Assembly (NCBI RefSeq): GCF_005771675.1
Contig: NZ_VAJM01000001.1
Location: forward strand, 248,001 to 312,000
DNA: 64,000 nucleotides
Origin: Hymenobacter jeollabukensis
Lineage (GTDB): Bacteria; Bacteroidota; Bacteroidia; Cytophagales; Hymenobacteraceae
Direction: 5' to 3'
Within the stretch, counting starts at the first letter, position 1; every line of letters begins with the position of its first letter. The position numbers and the translations under genes are program-made. Of this stretch, positions 34,688-42,974 are shown piece after piece. The notes beneath the pieces are model-generated. The model had not been told where the DNA came from, made no database searches, and worked only from the letters and a program-made list of their open reading frames with translations.

Positions 34688-35320
34688 TTAAACCTTCGTC
34701 GCCGGGTTGCCGAATACCGTTTGGTTCGCGGGCACGTCGGCCACCACCACGGCGCCGGCACCCACGCGGGCCTTGGCCCCAATTTTGACGCCCGACACCA
34801 CCACGGCGCCCGAGCCGATGAAGGCCTGCTCCCCGATTTCAGCGTCGCCGTTGATGATGGCGCCGGCACCCACCACCACGTAGTCGGCCAGCTGGGCGCG
34901 CACGTCCACCACGGAGCGTACGCCGAGCAGGCAGCCGTTGCCCACCTTGGCATCGGAGGCGACGACGGCGCCGGCCGAAATCAGGTTGCCGTGGCCCAGC
35001 CAGGCGTGCTCTGAGACGCTGGCGGCCTTGTGGATGGCGTTGACGGGCACCTGCTCGTATTCCTGGCGCAGCATACTGGTCAGGGCCTTGCGCGAGGCGG
35101 TGTCTTCGGTAGCCACGAACACCTCGCACTTCTTGCCGAGCAGCTTGAGCATTTCCTCGTCGTCGGTGGCGCCCATGATGGGCACGTCGTGCAGGTCGGT
35201 GTCCTTGAGCTTGGGGTTGTCGTCGAGCAGGCAGTATACCACCACGTCGTTGCTGGTGAAGGCGTCGAGGGCGGCGGTGCCGACGGTCTGGGCACCAAGG
35301 ATGATTACGGGATTTTCCAT
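34688..35320 (-). CDS. NeuD/PglD-like acetyltransferase (sugar O- or N-acetyltransferase)
   Basis: The 210-residue protein has an N-terminal Rossmann-like nucleotide-sugar-binding domain (PVIILGAQTVGTAALDAF) and a C-terminal left-handed beta-helix of hexapeptide repeats (HGNLISAGAVVASDAKVGN, VVVGAGAIINGDAEIG, AFIGSGAVVVSGVKIG), as in NeuD sialic acid O-acetyltransferase and PglD. The GHGNLIS segment occupies the position of the catalytic His. It probably decorates an envelope sugar. No other polysaccharide gene is adjacent, so the substrate is unknown. Confidence 0.85.
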   Translation of the reverse strand: MENPVIILGAQTVGTAALDAFTSNDVVVYCLLDDNPKLKDTDLHDVPIMGATDDEEMLKLLGKKCEVFVATEDTASRKALTSMLRQEYEQVPVNAIHKAASVSEHAWLGHGNLISAGAVVASDAKVGNGCLLGVRSVVDVRAQLADYVVVGAGAIINGDAEIGEQAFIGSGAVVVSGVKIGAKARVGAGAVVVADVPANQTVFGNPATKV

Positions 35321-35408
35321 GCGCGAATCTATCGGGAAACGGCGCCCGCGGCGGGGCGCACTAAGCCGTAAAGATACGGCACCGGGGGCGGAAAAATGTC
35401 GTCCGGGC

Positions 35409-36689
35409 CTAAGCAGGCGTGAGGATGCGCAGGCGGCGCAGCAGCCCGGCGGCGGTGGGCTGGGCCAGCAGCAGGTACACCAGCAGCGGCAGCCACGGCG
35501 CCCGGTAGCGGCTGAGCGTGCCGAGGTTCGGAGTGCTCAGGCCCACCAGCGCGGCCATCAGCAGGCAGTACAGCAGCAGCCCCAGCGCCACCAGGAAGGG
35601 CAGCGGGGCCCGGCGGCGGTGCGCCCAGTCCCAGGCCGCCAGGGCTGCCAGCAGCAGCAGGCCCAGGTTTTCGAGGGCCGCAAAGCCGTAAAACACGGTG
35701 TCGCCTTCCCAGGCGAAGGGGCGGAACAAGGTGCTGGCAATGGCCTTGGGCGTGTGGCGCAGGATGCTCTCGGCCGTGGGCGCCAGCTCGGGCAGCGCCA
35801 CGTGCGGCCGCCCCAGCGACTTTTGCCGCAGGGCTGAATAGGTGCGCGTCAGCTGGCTGGCGAACTTGTTGAAGCGAAAAACCGGGCTGACTTCGCCCGC
35901 CCCCCAAGCCCCCGCACCCAGCAGCCCAATCAGCAGCAGCGCCTGCCAGCGGCGCCGCCGCAGCGGCCCGCCCAGCTGACTCACGACGTGTACCGTCGCC
36001 AGAGCCAGCAGCACGGCCAGCAGCGCCCCACCGAAGAAAAAGCGCATCTTAAAACTCAGCCAGGTGCCCAGCAGCGCCCCCGCAGCCCACAGCCAGCGCC
36101 GCGTACCGGCCGGGCCATACAACAGCATGAGCACCGAAGCCAGCAGCAGGGCACTGCCCGCCAGCAGCAGGCTTTCCTTGGTCACCCCGCTCGACCAGTA
36201 CAGCGCCGAGGGCCAGAGCAGCAGACTCACCACGGCCGCGCCGCGGGTGCCCGGAAATAGCTGACTCAGCACGCGCACCAGCGTCCAGCACGCCCCGAAG
36301 GCCGCCAGCGAGAGGTACAGCGCCTGCAGCAGCAGCGAGTCGCCCGTCAGCCAGCCAAAGGCCGAGAGCAGCTTCATGAAGAAGAAGGTGTTGGAATAAC
36401 CGTGAAAGACCAAGTGCCGCTCGCCGAAATGAAACTCGTCGGTGGTCAGCATCTGCAGCCACTGGCCCGGCGCTGCCCACAATTGCGCCGCCATTTGCCC
36501 CGACCAGAGATGGTAGTACCACGCGTCGTCGGTGGGGCGGATGGTGCTGACCGCGCCGGCCAGCAGCCGCAGCGCCAGCGTAGGCACCACCAAGTAGCCC
36601 AGGCCCGCCACGCGACGCTGGGCCCGCAGCCAGCGGTACAGCCCCCCGAGCACGGCAGCATTGGCAACGAGCAGGAGCAGAAGCTTCAC
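35409..36689 (-). CDS. Polytopic membrane protein, probable GT-C-type glycosyltransferase
   Basis: The predicted 426-residue protein starts at a GTG whose sequence GTGA overlaps the DUF2851 stop by 4 nt, so the two genes are translationally coupled. About ten TM segments are present. The first large loop contains STIRPTDDAWYYHLWSGQMA with an acidic pair after TM2, as in GT-C glycosyltransferases, and VTKESLLLAGSALLLAS follows later. The reading frame stays open far upstream inside DUF2851, but that part lacks membrane character, and an ATG at 36740 is the only other reasonable start. The sugar and acceptor are unknown. Confidence 0.7.
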   Translation of the reverse strand: MKLLLLLVANAAVLGGLYRWLRAQRRVAGLGYLVVPTLALRLLAGAVSTIRPTDDAWYYHLWSGQMAAQLWAAPGQWLQMLTTDEFHFGERHLVFHGYSNTFFFMKLLSAFGWLTGDSLLLQALYLSLAAFGACWTLVRVLSQLFPGTRGAAVVSLLLWPSALYWSSGVTKESLLLAGSALLLASVLMLLYGPAGTRRWLWAAGALLGTWLSFKMRFFFGGALLAVLLALATVHVVSQLGGPLRRRRWQALLLIGLLGAGAWGAGEVSPVFRFNKFASQLTRTYSALRQKSLGRPHVALPELAPTAESILRHTPKAIASTLFRPFAWEGDTVFYGFAALENLGLLLLAALAAWDWAHRRRAPLPFLVALGLLLYCLLMAALVGLSTPNLGTLSRYRAPWLPLLVYLLLAQPTAAGLLRRLRILTPA

Positions 36690-37996
36690 GAAGCGGACGG
36701 GGGCACGTTGCGTTGGAGGATGCGGCTGCCGATGGCGCATTGCAGGCAGCGGCGCGGCTGGCAGTAGCCGCGCTGCAAAGCTAGCAGCCCCTGCGAGTCG
36801 GCCGCGCTGCGGTGCTGGAAGCGCAGGGCTTCGTAGGGCGCCAGCACGCTGTTTCGCTCGCGCGGCAGCTGGGTGAGCAGTTCCACGGCCGCCTCCACGC
36901 CTTCCCGGTTGCCGAGGCTGAGGGCGTGGGCCACGCGCAGGGGCACCACGGCGTTGATGATGAGCAGGTGGGCACTGCTGCGCCCCAGCGCCGGCACCGG
37001 GGCCGCGGCGGCCACGCCGGGCCGGTAGTGCCGCTGCCAGTACTTTCCCACCGGCGCCAGTAGCATGCGCTCCAGCGTGGGCACGTCGGGCGCATCGAGC
37101 AGGGGCTGAAACAGGCGCGGCTGGGCGTGCACCAAGGCGGCCAGCTGGGCCAGCCGCACCGTGGGGAAGTTGGCGGGCCTGAGGCGCAGGAAATTCCACT
37201 CGTGCGCGGCCATAGCCGAGCTAGTCAGGTTGTACTTGTGCGCCAGAAAGTCGTACTCGCGGCGCAGCTCGGCGCAGTAGGCATCCGGCGCCTCGGCCGC
37301 CGCCGGCAGCAGCCCGGCCTGCCCGAACAGCAGGGCTTCGGTCGGGCGCGCCTCGTGGCGGTGGCGGCGCAGCACGGCCAGCGTCAGGGCCTGCGCCAGG
37401 CGGGTCAGCGGCTCCGAGTTCTTCTTGAAGCCGAAGCCGGCCGCCAGCACCTGCCAGGCCGTGGTTTCCCAGTCGTGCCCGGAACGCTCGTGCACCTCCT
37501 GTACGGCGGCGGCTTTCTGCTCCACGCGCTCCAGCAGCACCCGCTCCACCATCATCAGCCGCGTCACCTCGGGCACGGTGGAGAGGGCGCCCGCGCAGGG
37601 CAGCAGCTGCGGGTTGTCGGCCGCCATCAGGGCTTCGTAGGCGTAAAGCAGGCTGGGCACCAGGCGCGGCTGCAGGGTCAGGGCGGGCACCTCGCTGCCA
37701 TTGGTGCGGCGCACGGGCTGGTCGGCTACGTGCACCACGTGCAGGATTACCTGGTCGTACTTGCGGTCGGTCTGGTGCTGGTGGCGGTACCAGTCGGAGG
37801 CGCGCAGGTGGATTTCCACCGCGCCGTTCCACTCTACTTCGCCGATCATCAGGCGGGCGCCGAGGAAGTCGGGGCCGGCGTCGGCGTTGCGGAAACCGGG
37901 CTTGAGCACCACGATAGGCTCGCCCTGCTCGGTGCACAGGCTGGCTTTGTCGAAATACTGGTGCTGCCAGACGTAGTGGAGAAAATCTTCCTGCAT
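36686..37996 (-). CDS. DUF2851 family protein
   Basis: The 436-residue cytoplasmic protein matches DUF2851, a Bacteroidota family of unknown function: N-terminal EDFLHYVWQHQYFD, then KPGFRNADAGPDFLGARLMIGEVEWNGAVEIHLRASDWYRHQH, conserved as a nuclease-like beta-sheet core, and a Cys cluster at the C-terminus (CQPRRCLQCAIG) that looks metal-binding. ATG 37996 is chosen over the TTG two codons upstream. Its stop overlaps the next gene (GT-C-like). Confidence 0.88.
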   Translation of the reverse strand: MQEDFLHYVWQHQYFDKASLCTEQGEPIVVLKPGFRNADAGPDFLGARLMIGEVEWNGAVEIHLRASDWYRHQHQTDRKYDQVILHVVHVADQPVRRTNGSEVPALTLQPRLVPSLLYAYEALMAADNPQLLPCAGALSTVPEVTRLMMVERVLLERVEQKAAAVQEVHERSGHDWETTAWQVLAAGFGFKKNSEPLTRLAQALTLAVLRRHRHEARPTEALLFGQAGLLPAAAEAPDAYCAELRREYDFLAHKYNLTSSAMAAHEWNFLRLRPANFPTVRLAQLAALVHAQPRLFQPLLDAPDVPTLERMLLAPVGKYWQRHYRPGVAAAAPVPALGRSSAHLLIINAVVPLRVAHALSLGNREGVEAAVELLTQLPRERNSVLAPYEALRFQHRSAADSQGLLALQRGYCQPRRCLQCAIGSRILQRNVPPSAS

Positions 37997-38087
37997 GATC
38001 AACGAACTAAGGATGAGGACTAAACTATGAGGCTAAATATAGACCTCAACCGGTAACTTGGCCTTCCCAACTGCTCAGTGATTTTTA

Positions 38088-38927
38088 TTGCGCGCGCCTT
38101 TTGATTCGCATGTTGCGGCCGAGCCGACCCGCCGGGCGCTGCTATTCCTGTTTCGGGCCCGCTTCGCCTGCAACTACAGCTCTCGTTACGCCCGCCGGGC
38201 CCTCGAAATGCTGCACCAAGCCGCCGAAGCCGGTAATATCAGCGCCGCCGGTCTGCTGGGAACCGCCTACGGTGGATATTGGGGCGTAGCAGAAGACTAC
38301 GCGCAGGCTGTCCATTGGCTACAAGTGGCCGCTTCGGCCGGACACCGCCTGGCGTGCTACAACCTGGGCCTGTGCTACGACAATGGCTACGGGGTTGGGA
38401 AGAGCTACGCCCAGGCATTCCGCTATTACCGCCGGGCCGCCCGGCTGGGCGACACCGAAGCCATGCAGGCGGTGGGCAGCTTTTACGCCCGCGGTGAGGG
38501 AGTAACGCAGAATTATGCCCGGGCCCGCCGCTGGTACCGTCGCAGCGCCCGGCACGGTCAGGCCGAAGCCATGTGCGAGCTGGCTTACTGCTACCAGCGC
38601 GGCCGGGGTGGCCCGCGCCACCATGGCAAAGCTGTGCGCTGGTTTCAGGCTGCCCTGGCGGCTGGCTGTACCCGGGCACACGTGGGCCTGGGCCTCGAAT
38701 ACATTCACGCGGACTGCCAAGACTGGCAGCGGGCACGCTACCACCTGGAGTTGGCTGCCGAAGCTGGGGAAGCCCATGCCATGTACCTGCTGGGACGGTG
38801 GGCAGAAGAGCAATGGGACGGCGCCGGCAACCAAGCCGATGCCCGGTTCTGGCTTGAAAAAGCCGCCGCCCATCAGCACCAGTGGGCTATGTTACGCCTG
38901 GCCAAACTGCTCGGTGAGGAATTCTAG
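38088..38927 (+). CDS. Sel1-like repeat protein
   Basis: A helical-repeat protein of about 279 residues if read from the TTG at 38088; an internal ATG at 38209 is an alternative. It has about five Sel1 repeats of 36 residues (AAEAGNISAAGLLGTAYGG, ASAGHRLACYNLGLCYDNG, ARLGDTEAMQAVGSFYARG, ARHGQAEAMCELAYCYQRG, AALAAGCTRAHVGLG). Such repeats form a solenoid for protein-protein contact. There is no signal peptide, so it is probably cytoplasmic. The start is uncertain. Confidence 0.8.
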   Translation: MRAPFDSHVAAEPTRRALLFLFRARFACNYSSRYARRALEMLHQAAEAGNISAAGLLGTAYGGYWGVAEDYAQAVHWLQVAASAGHRLACYNLGLCYDNGYGVGKSYAQAFRYYRRAARLGDTEAMQAVGSFYARGEGVTQNYARARRWYRRSARHGQAEAMCELAYCYQRGRGGPRHHGKAVRWFQAALAAGCTRAHVGLGLEYIHADCQDWQRARYHLELAAEAGEAHAMYLLGRWAEEQWDGAGNQADARFWLEKAAAHQHQWAMLRLAKLLGEEF

Positions 38928-38946
38928 GATTCACGACAAAACACCA

Positions 38947-38981
38947 CGGCCCGCCTCCGCCAGAGTGGCAGAAGCGGGCCG
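38947..38981. terminator. Hairpin between convergent Sel1 and lolA genes
   Basis: CGGCCCGC (38947-38954) pairs with GCGGGCCG (38974-38981) across a 19-nt loop. No T-tract, so terminator function is only likely from position. Confidence 0.5.
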
Positions 38982-39001
38982 CAAATTGTAGTAATCCAGG
39001 C

Positions 39002-39649
39002 TTAGCGCAGGTCGATAACCTTCACGCCCTTGTACTTGGCTTTGTCGAAGGTGAACGTCGAGGCATCCACCAGCGCGTTGGGCTCGAACTTCTTGATGGC
39101 AAAGGTGTAACGGTTGCCATTCTTCTTGAACATCTTCCAGCTCTTCACAGATTTGTCGGCCTGGCTCACGTTCAGGCGCACTTTGTACACCTGGTTGTTG
39201 TGGTCGTCGGGGGCCAGCTCAATCACGTCGCAGGTGACGCCGCCTTCCTTGGTGGTGCCGGCGTAGGTATACTTGTAGCCCTTTTTGTAGAGCGTGTAGA
39301 TCTGCGAGGGGTTAATTTCCTGGTCGTCCGACGGGTCGTACTCCGAAATGTTCACCTCGTTTTCGGCCTTCATGTAGGTCCACATGGTCTTGCCGTCGTT
39401 GATGACTTCCTGACCGTTGACCTTGAGGCGAAATTTGGTACCGCTCACCAGAATGTCGCCGCTCATGTTTTCCTTCACCTTGGCCGTCTGGTTTTCCAGC
39501 GTCTGGGTGAACGAGGCCTTGAACGCCTTCATGGCCTGATACTTGGCGCTCATCTGATCCAGAATCTTGCCGGCTTTGGGGTCCTGCTGCGCGGCGGCCG
39601 GCTGTACAAACGAGGCGGCCAGGGCCAGCAGGGCAATGATTTTTTTCAT
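39002..39649 (-). CDS. lolA: Outer-membrane lipoprotein carrier protein LolA-like
   Basis: The 215-residue protein has a cleavable signal peptide (MKKIIALLALAASFVQPAAAQ) and the LolA fold sequence: LDQMSAKYQAMKAFKASFTQTLEN, SGDILVSGTKFRLKVNGQEVINDGK, TMWTYMKAENEVNISEYD, ending with the beta-strand ADASTFTF-like segment (VDASTFTFDKAKYKG). LolA ferries lipoproteins across the periplasm; Bacteroidota normally lack LolB. The gene follows ftsK by 115 nt on the same strand. Confidence 0.9.
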   Translation of the reverse strand: MKKIIALLALAASFVQPAAAQQDPKAGKILDQMSAKYQAMKAFKASFTQTLENQTAKVKENMSGDILVSGTKFRLKVNGQEVINDGKTMWTYMKAENEVNISEYDPSDDQEINPSQIYTLYKKGYKYTYAGTTKEGGVTCDVIELAPDDHNNQVYKVRLNVSQADKSVKSWKMFKKNGNRYTFAIKKFEPNALVDASTFTFDKAKYKGVKVIDLR

Positions 39650-39764
39650 GGGAGAATTGGAGGGAGTTCGGAAAGGAACTGCGCCTATGAGACGTACAAA
39701 ACGCGGGATTGTTTAAAAACGCTCCCCAAATCTTCATTTTGTCATTTCGCAGGCCGCAGGCGGC

Positions 39765-42700
39765 TTACTTGGGGAGCGTATTCAACAACTGTTCCAAAGC
39801 GTATTCGTCCGGAATAAGTACCTCCCGCGCTTTGCTGCCCTCGAAGGGCCCCACAATGCCGGCGTGCTCCAGCTGGTCGATGAGGCGGCCGGCGCGGTTG
39901 TAGCCCAGCTTGAGCTTGCGCTGAATCAGCGAGGTGCTGCCCTGCTGGTGCAGCACGATAACGCGGGCAGCTTCCTCGAACATGGAGTCGCGGTCCGTGG
40001 GGTCGAAATCGGAGTCGGCGCTGCTGTTGTCGCCATCGGCGCCGGCTACTTCGGGTAGCAGGTAGGCGTCGGGGTAGCCCTGCTGCTCGCCCACAAAGTC
40101 GCAGAGGCGGTCCACCTCCGGCGTGTCGATGAAGGCGCACTGCACGCGGATGATGTCGGAGCCCTGGGAGATAAGCATATCGCCTTGGCCCACCAGCTGG
40201 TCGGCGCCGCCGGCGTCGAGGATGGTGCGCGAGTCGATTTTGCTGGTAACCTTGAAGCTGATGCGGCAGGGGAAGTTGGCCTTGATGATGCCGGTAATCA
40301 CGTTCACCGAGGGCCGCTGGGTGGCCACGATGAGGTGAATCCCGATGGCGCGGGCCAGCTGGGCCAAGCGGGCAATGGGCGTCTCGACTTCCTTGCCGGC
40401 CGTCATCATCAGGTCGGCCAGCTCGTCGATGACCAGCACGATGAAGGGCATGAAGCGGTGGCCCTTCTTAGGGTTTAGCCGCCGCTCGATGAATTTGCGG
40501 TTGTATTCCTTGAGGTTGCGGCAGCCAGCATCCTTGAGCAGGTCGTAGCGCCGGTCCATTTCCATGCACAGGGAGTTGAGCGTGTGCACCACCTTCTTGG
40601 TATCGGTGATGATGGGCTCCTCGGTGTCGGGCAGCTTGGCCAGGAAGTGCCGCTCGATCTTGTTGAAGATGCTCAGCTCCACCTTCTTGGGGTCGACCAG
40701 CACAAACTTCAGGTGGGCGGGGTGGCGCTTGTAGAGCAGCGAAGCCAGAATCACGTTCAGGCCCACCGACTTACCCTGGCCCGTGGCGCCGGCCATCAGC
40801 AAGTGGGGCATCTTCGCCAGATCGACCACGAACACCTCGTTGGTGATGGTGCGGCCGAAGGCGATGGGCAGGTCCATTTCGGTATTGGCGAACTTCTCGG
40901 TGGCAAACACCGAGCGAATCGACACCATTTCCTTCTTGGTGTTCGGCACCTCGATGCCGATGGTGCCCTTGCCCGGAATCGGGGCGATGATGCGGATGCC
41001 GAGGGCCGCCAGGCTCAGCGCAATGTCGTCTTCCAGGCTCTTGATTTTCGAGATGCGCACCCCGGCGTCGGGCACGATTTCGTAGAGCGTGACGGTGGGG
41101 CCGATGGTGGCTTTGATGGAGGCGATGTTGATGCCATAGTGGCCCAGCGTCTCCACGATGCGGTCCTTGTTGGCTTCCAGCTCCTCCTTGCTCACCTGGG
41201 CCTTGGGCACGCCGTAGTCGTTGAGCAGCTCCAGCGTGGGGTACTGGTAGCGCGAGAGGTCCAGCGTGGGGTCGTAGTTCACGTTGGGCATCTGCTCGGC
41301 ATCCTCGTCTTCCTCCGAAATGACGGCCATGTCGGCGCCGGCGGCGGGGTCCAGCTCGCCCGGCTTGGTCGTTTCGATGCGTAGCTCCGGTTCAGGTGCC
41401 ACTTCCACCTCGAACGAGGGCCCTTTAGCGGGCACAGCCGGAGCGGTAGGGGCGGGCAGCGGCGCGTCGTTATCGGCCAGATCAGCCAACGACAGCGGCG
41501 TGGGCACCGAGGACACGCGCGGCGTCGGGGCTGCTACCGGCTCGGTCGTCGGGGCTTCGATGGAGAAGCTGGGGCCGGCGCTAAGGGCCGCGGCAGCCGT
41601 GGTAGCAGCAGCAACGGCCGGGGCCGTAGCGGCGCTGGCAGCGGTGCCCAGTCCGCCCATGGCCAAGGAAGCGGCGGCGGTAGCCACGCTGCCGGTGCTG
41701 GCGGCCGGGCTGACTTCCCAGGGCGGGGTGCCGTCGTCGTCGCCTTCCACCGTCAGGGCGACGCTGGGGCGGGCGGGAGCGGTTTTGGTGCCGGCGGCGG
41801 GCTTGGTTTCGGCCGGAGCCGGAGCCGCCGGCTTCGGTACTTCCGCTACCGGCCCGATGTTGCGCACCGTGAAGCCCAGGTCGCTTTCGGCATCCTCTTC
41901 TCCCTCGGCCTCATCCTCCGCCGCTACGGCAGCGGCTTTGGTCGAGCGGTTGGCGCCCGTCTGGGTGGCCGTGGCCGGCTCCAGCTCGTCTTCATCGTCC
42001 AGGCCGGCGTTGCGGCGGGGCAGGTTGATGGTGGTGACGTTGAAGAAGCCGACCACGAAGGAAATCAGCAGGAAGGCCAGCAGCAGCACCGTACCCCAGC
42101 CGATGAGGCTGTCGAGCCACAGGGCGGCCTCGTAGCCCACGCGGCCGCAGAGGAAGTCGAGGCTGTGGGCGGCGCGCGGGTCGGTGCCGGGCGTTTGCAG
42201 CGTCAGCACCAGGTAGCCCAGCAGCATGCTCAGCCAGAGCATAGCGAAGAGGCACACGGCCGAGACGAAGCTCAGCGAGACTTCCTGGCGCCGGAACACG
42301 ATTTTGTAGCCGGCGGCAAAGGCCACCGGAATCAGGGCAAAAGCGGCAATGCCGAAGCCCTGCTGAATCAGCTTGTGGGACAGCCAAGCGCCCATCAGGC
42401 CCAGCCAGTTGCCGGTTTCCTGGCCGGCTTCCTTCACCGTGGTCTGGCCCATGCCCTCCACCACGCTCTGGTCGGCGTGGCCGGTGAAGAGGTAGGAGAA
42501 GAAGGCAATGGTGAGAAACAGCGAGAAGATCAGGAAGCCGAAGCCGGCAAACAGCTGAAAGCGGCGGTCCTGCAGAAAGCTCAGGGCACCGCCGAAGTTG
42601 GGCAGCTTCAGGGGCTTGCGCGGGGCTTTGGGCGCGGCGGGCGCGGCCGGACGGCGCGGCTCCCGGCCGGGCGCCGGCGCCGGGGCGGCTTCAGCCCTCG

Positions 42701-42779
42701 GTTGATTGCGCGCCGGGCGGGGTTCGTTCGTGGCGCGGGGAGCCGGGCCGCTGGCGGGTTTGTAGGTATTCTTTGCCAT
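39765..42779 (-). CDS. ftsK: DNA translocase FtsK
   Basis: FtsK (1004 residues) has four N-terminal TM helices (residues 70-240), an Ala/Thr/Pro-rich acidic linker (about 250-500), the motor domain with Walker A GATGQGKSVGLN and Walker B VLVIDELADLMM, and the C-terminal gamma winged helix (IVLHQQGSTSLIQRKLKLGYNRAGRLID) that reads KOPS-type polar sequences. It pumps the chromosome termini at the division septum and activates XerCD. A xerD-type recombinase lies 2.3 kb away. On the minus strand TAATTTCG near 42802-42809 may be the -7 box (one mismatch). Confidence 0.97.
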   Translation of the reverse strand: MAKNTYKPASGPAPRATNEPRPARNQPRAEAAPAPAPGREPRRPAAPAAPKAPRKPLKLPNFGGALSFLQDRRFQLFAGFGFLIFSLFLTIAFFSYLFTGHADQSVVEGMGQTTVKEAGQETGNWLGLMGAWLSHKLIQQGFGIAAFALIPVAFAAGYKIVFRRQEVSLSFVSAVCLFAMLWLSMLLGYLVLTLQTPGTDPRAAHSLDFLCGRVGYEAALWLDSLIGWGTVLLLAFLLISFVVGFFNVTTINLPRRNAGLDDEDELEPATATQTGANRSTKAAAVAAEDEAEGEEDAESDLGFTVRNIGPVAEVPKPAAPAPAETKPAAGTKTAPARPSVALTVEGDDDGTPPWEVSPAASTGSVATAAASLAMGGLGTAASAATAPAVAAATTAAAALSAGPSFSIEAPTTEPVAAPTPRVSSVPTPLSLADLADNDAPLPAPTAPAVPAKGPSFEVEVAPEPELRIETTKPGELDPAAGADMAVISEEDEDAEQMPNVNYDPTLDLSRYQYPTLELLNDYGVPKAQVSKEELEANKDRIVETLGHYGINIASIKATIGPTVTLYEIVPDAGVRISKIKSLEDDIALSLAALGIRIIAPIPGKGTIGIEVPNTKKEMVSIRSVFATEKFANTEMDLPIAFGRTITNEVFVVDLAKMPHLLMAGATGQGKSVGLNVILASLLYKRHPAHLKFVLVDPKKVELSIFNKIERHFLAKLPDTEEPIITDTKKVVHTLNSLCMEMDRRYDLLKDAGCRNLKEYNRKFIERRLNPKKGHRFMPFIVLVIDELADLMMTAGKEVETPIARLAQLARAIGIHLIVATQRPSVNVITGIIKANFPCRISFKVTSKIDSRTILDAGGADQLVGQGDMLISQGSDIIRVQCAFIDTPEVDRLCDFVGEQQGYPDAYLLPEVAGADGDNSSADSDFDPTDRDSMFEEAARVIVLHQQGSTSLIQRKLKLGYNRAGRLIDQLEHAGIVGPFEGSKAREVLIPDEYALEQLLNTLPK

Positions 42780-42974
42780 TCAGACGCACTAAAGGGCCGA
42801 AATTACGGGTTTGGGAGGCAATGATTGAGTTGTTGCGTGACGGAATGATCATCCGGACGCGGATAGTCAGACACTTGCGAAGCTAAGGTTTTTAGCGCCG
42901 GCAGCCGTAACGGCTGCTTCAGCAACGTTATTGCCACCTCGGGTCTTGTCTGCCCCACCCCACTATTCCGGCAT

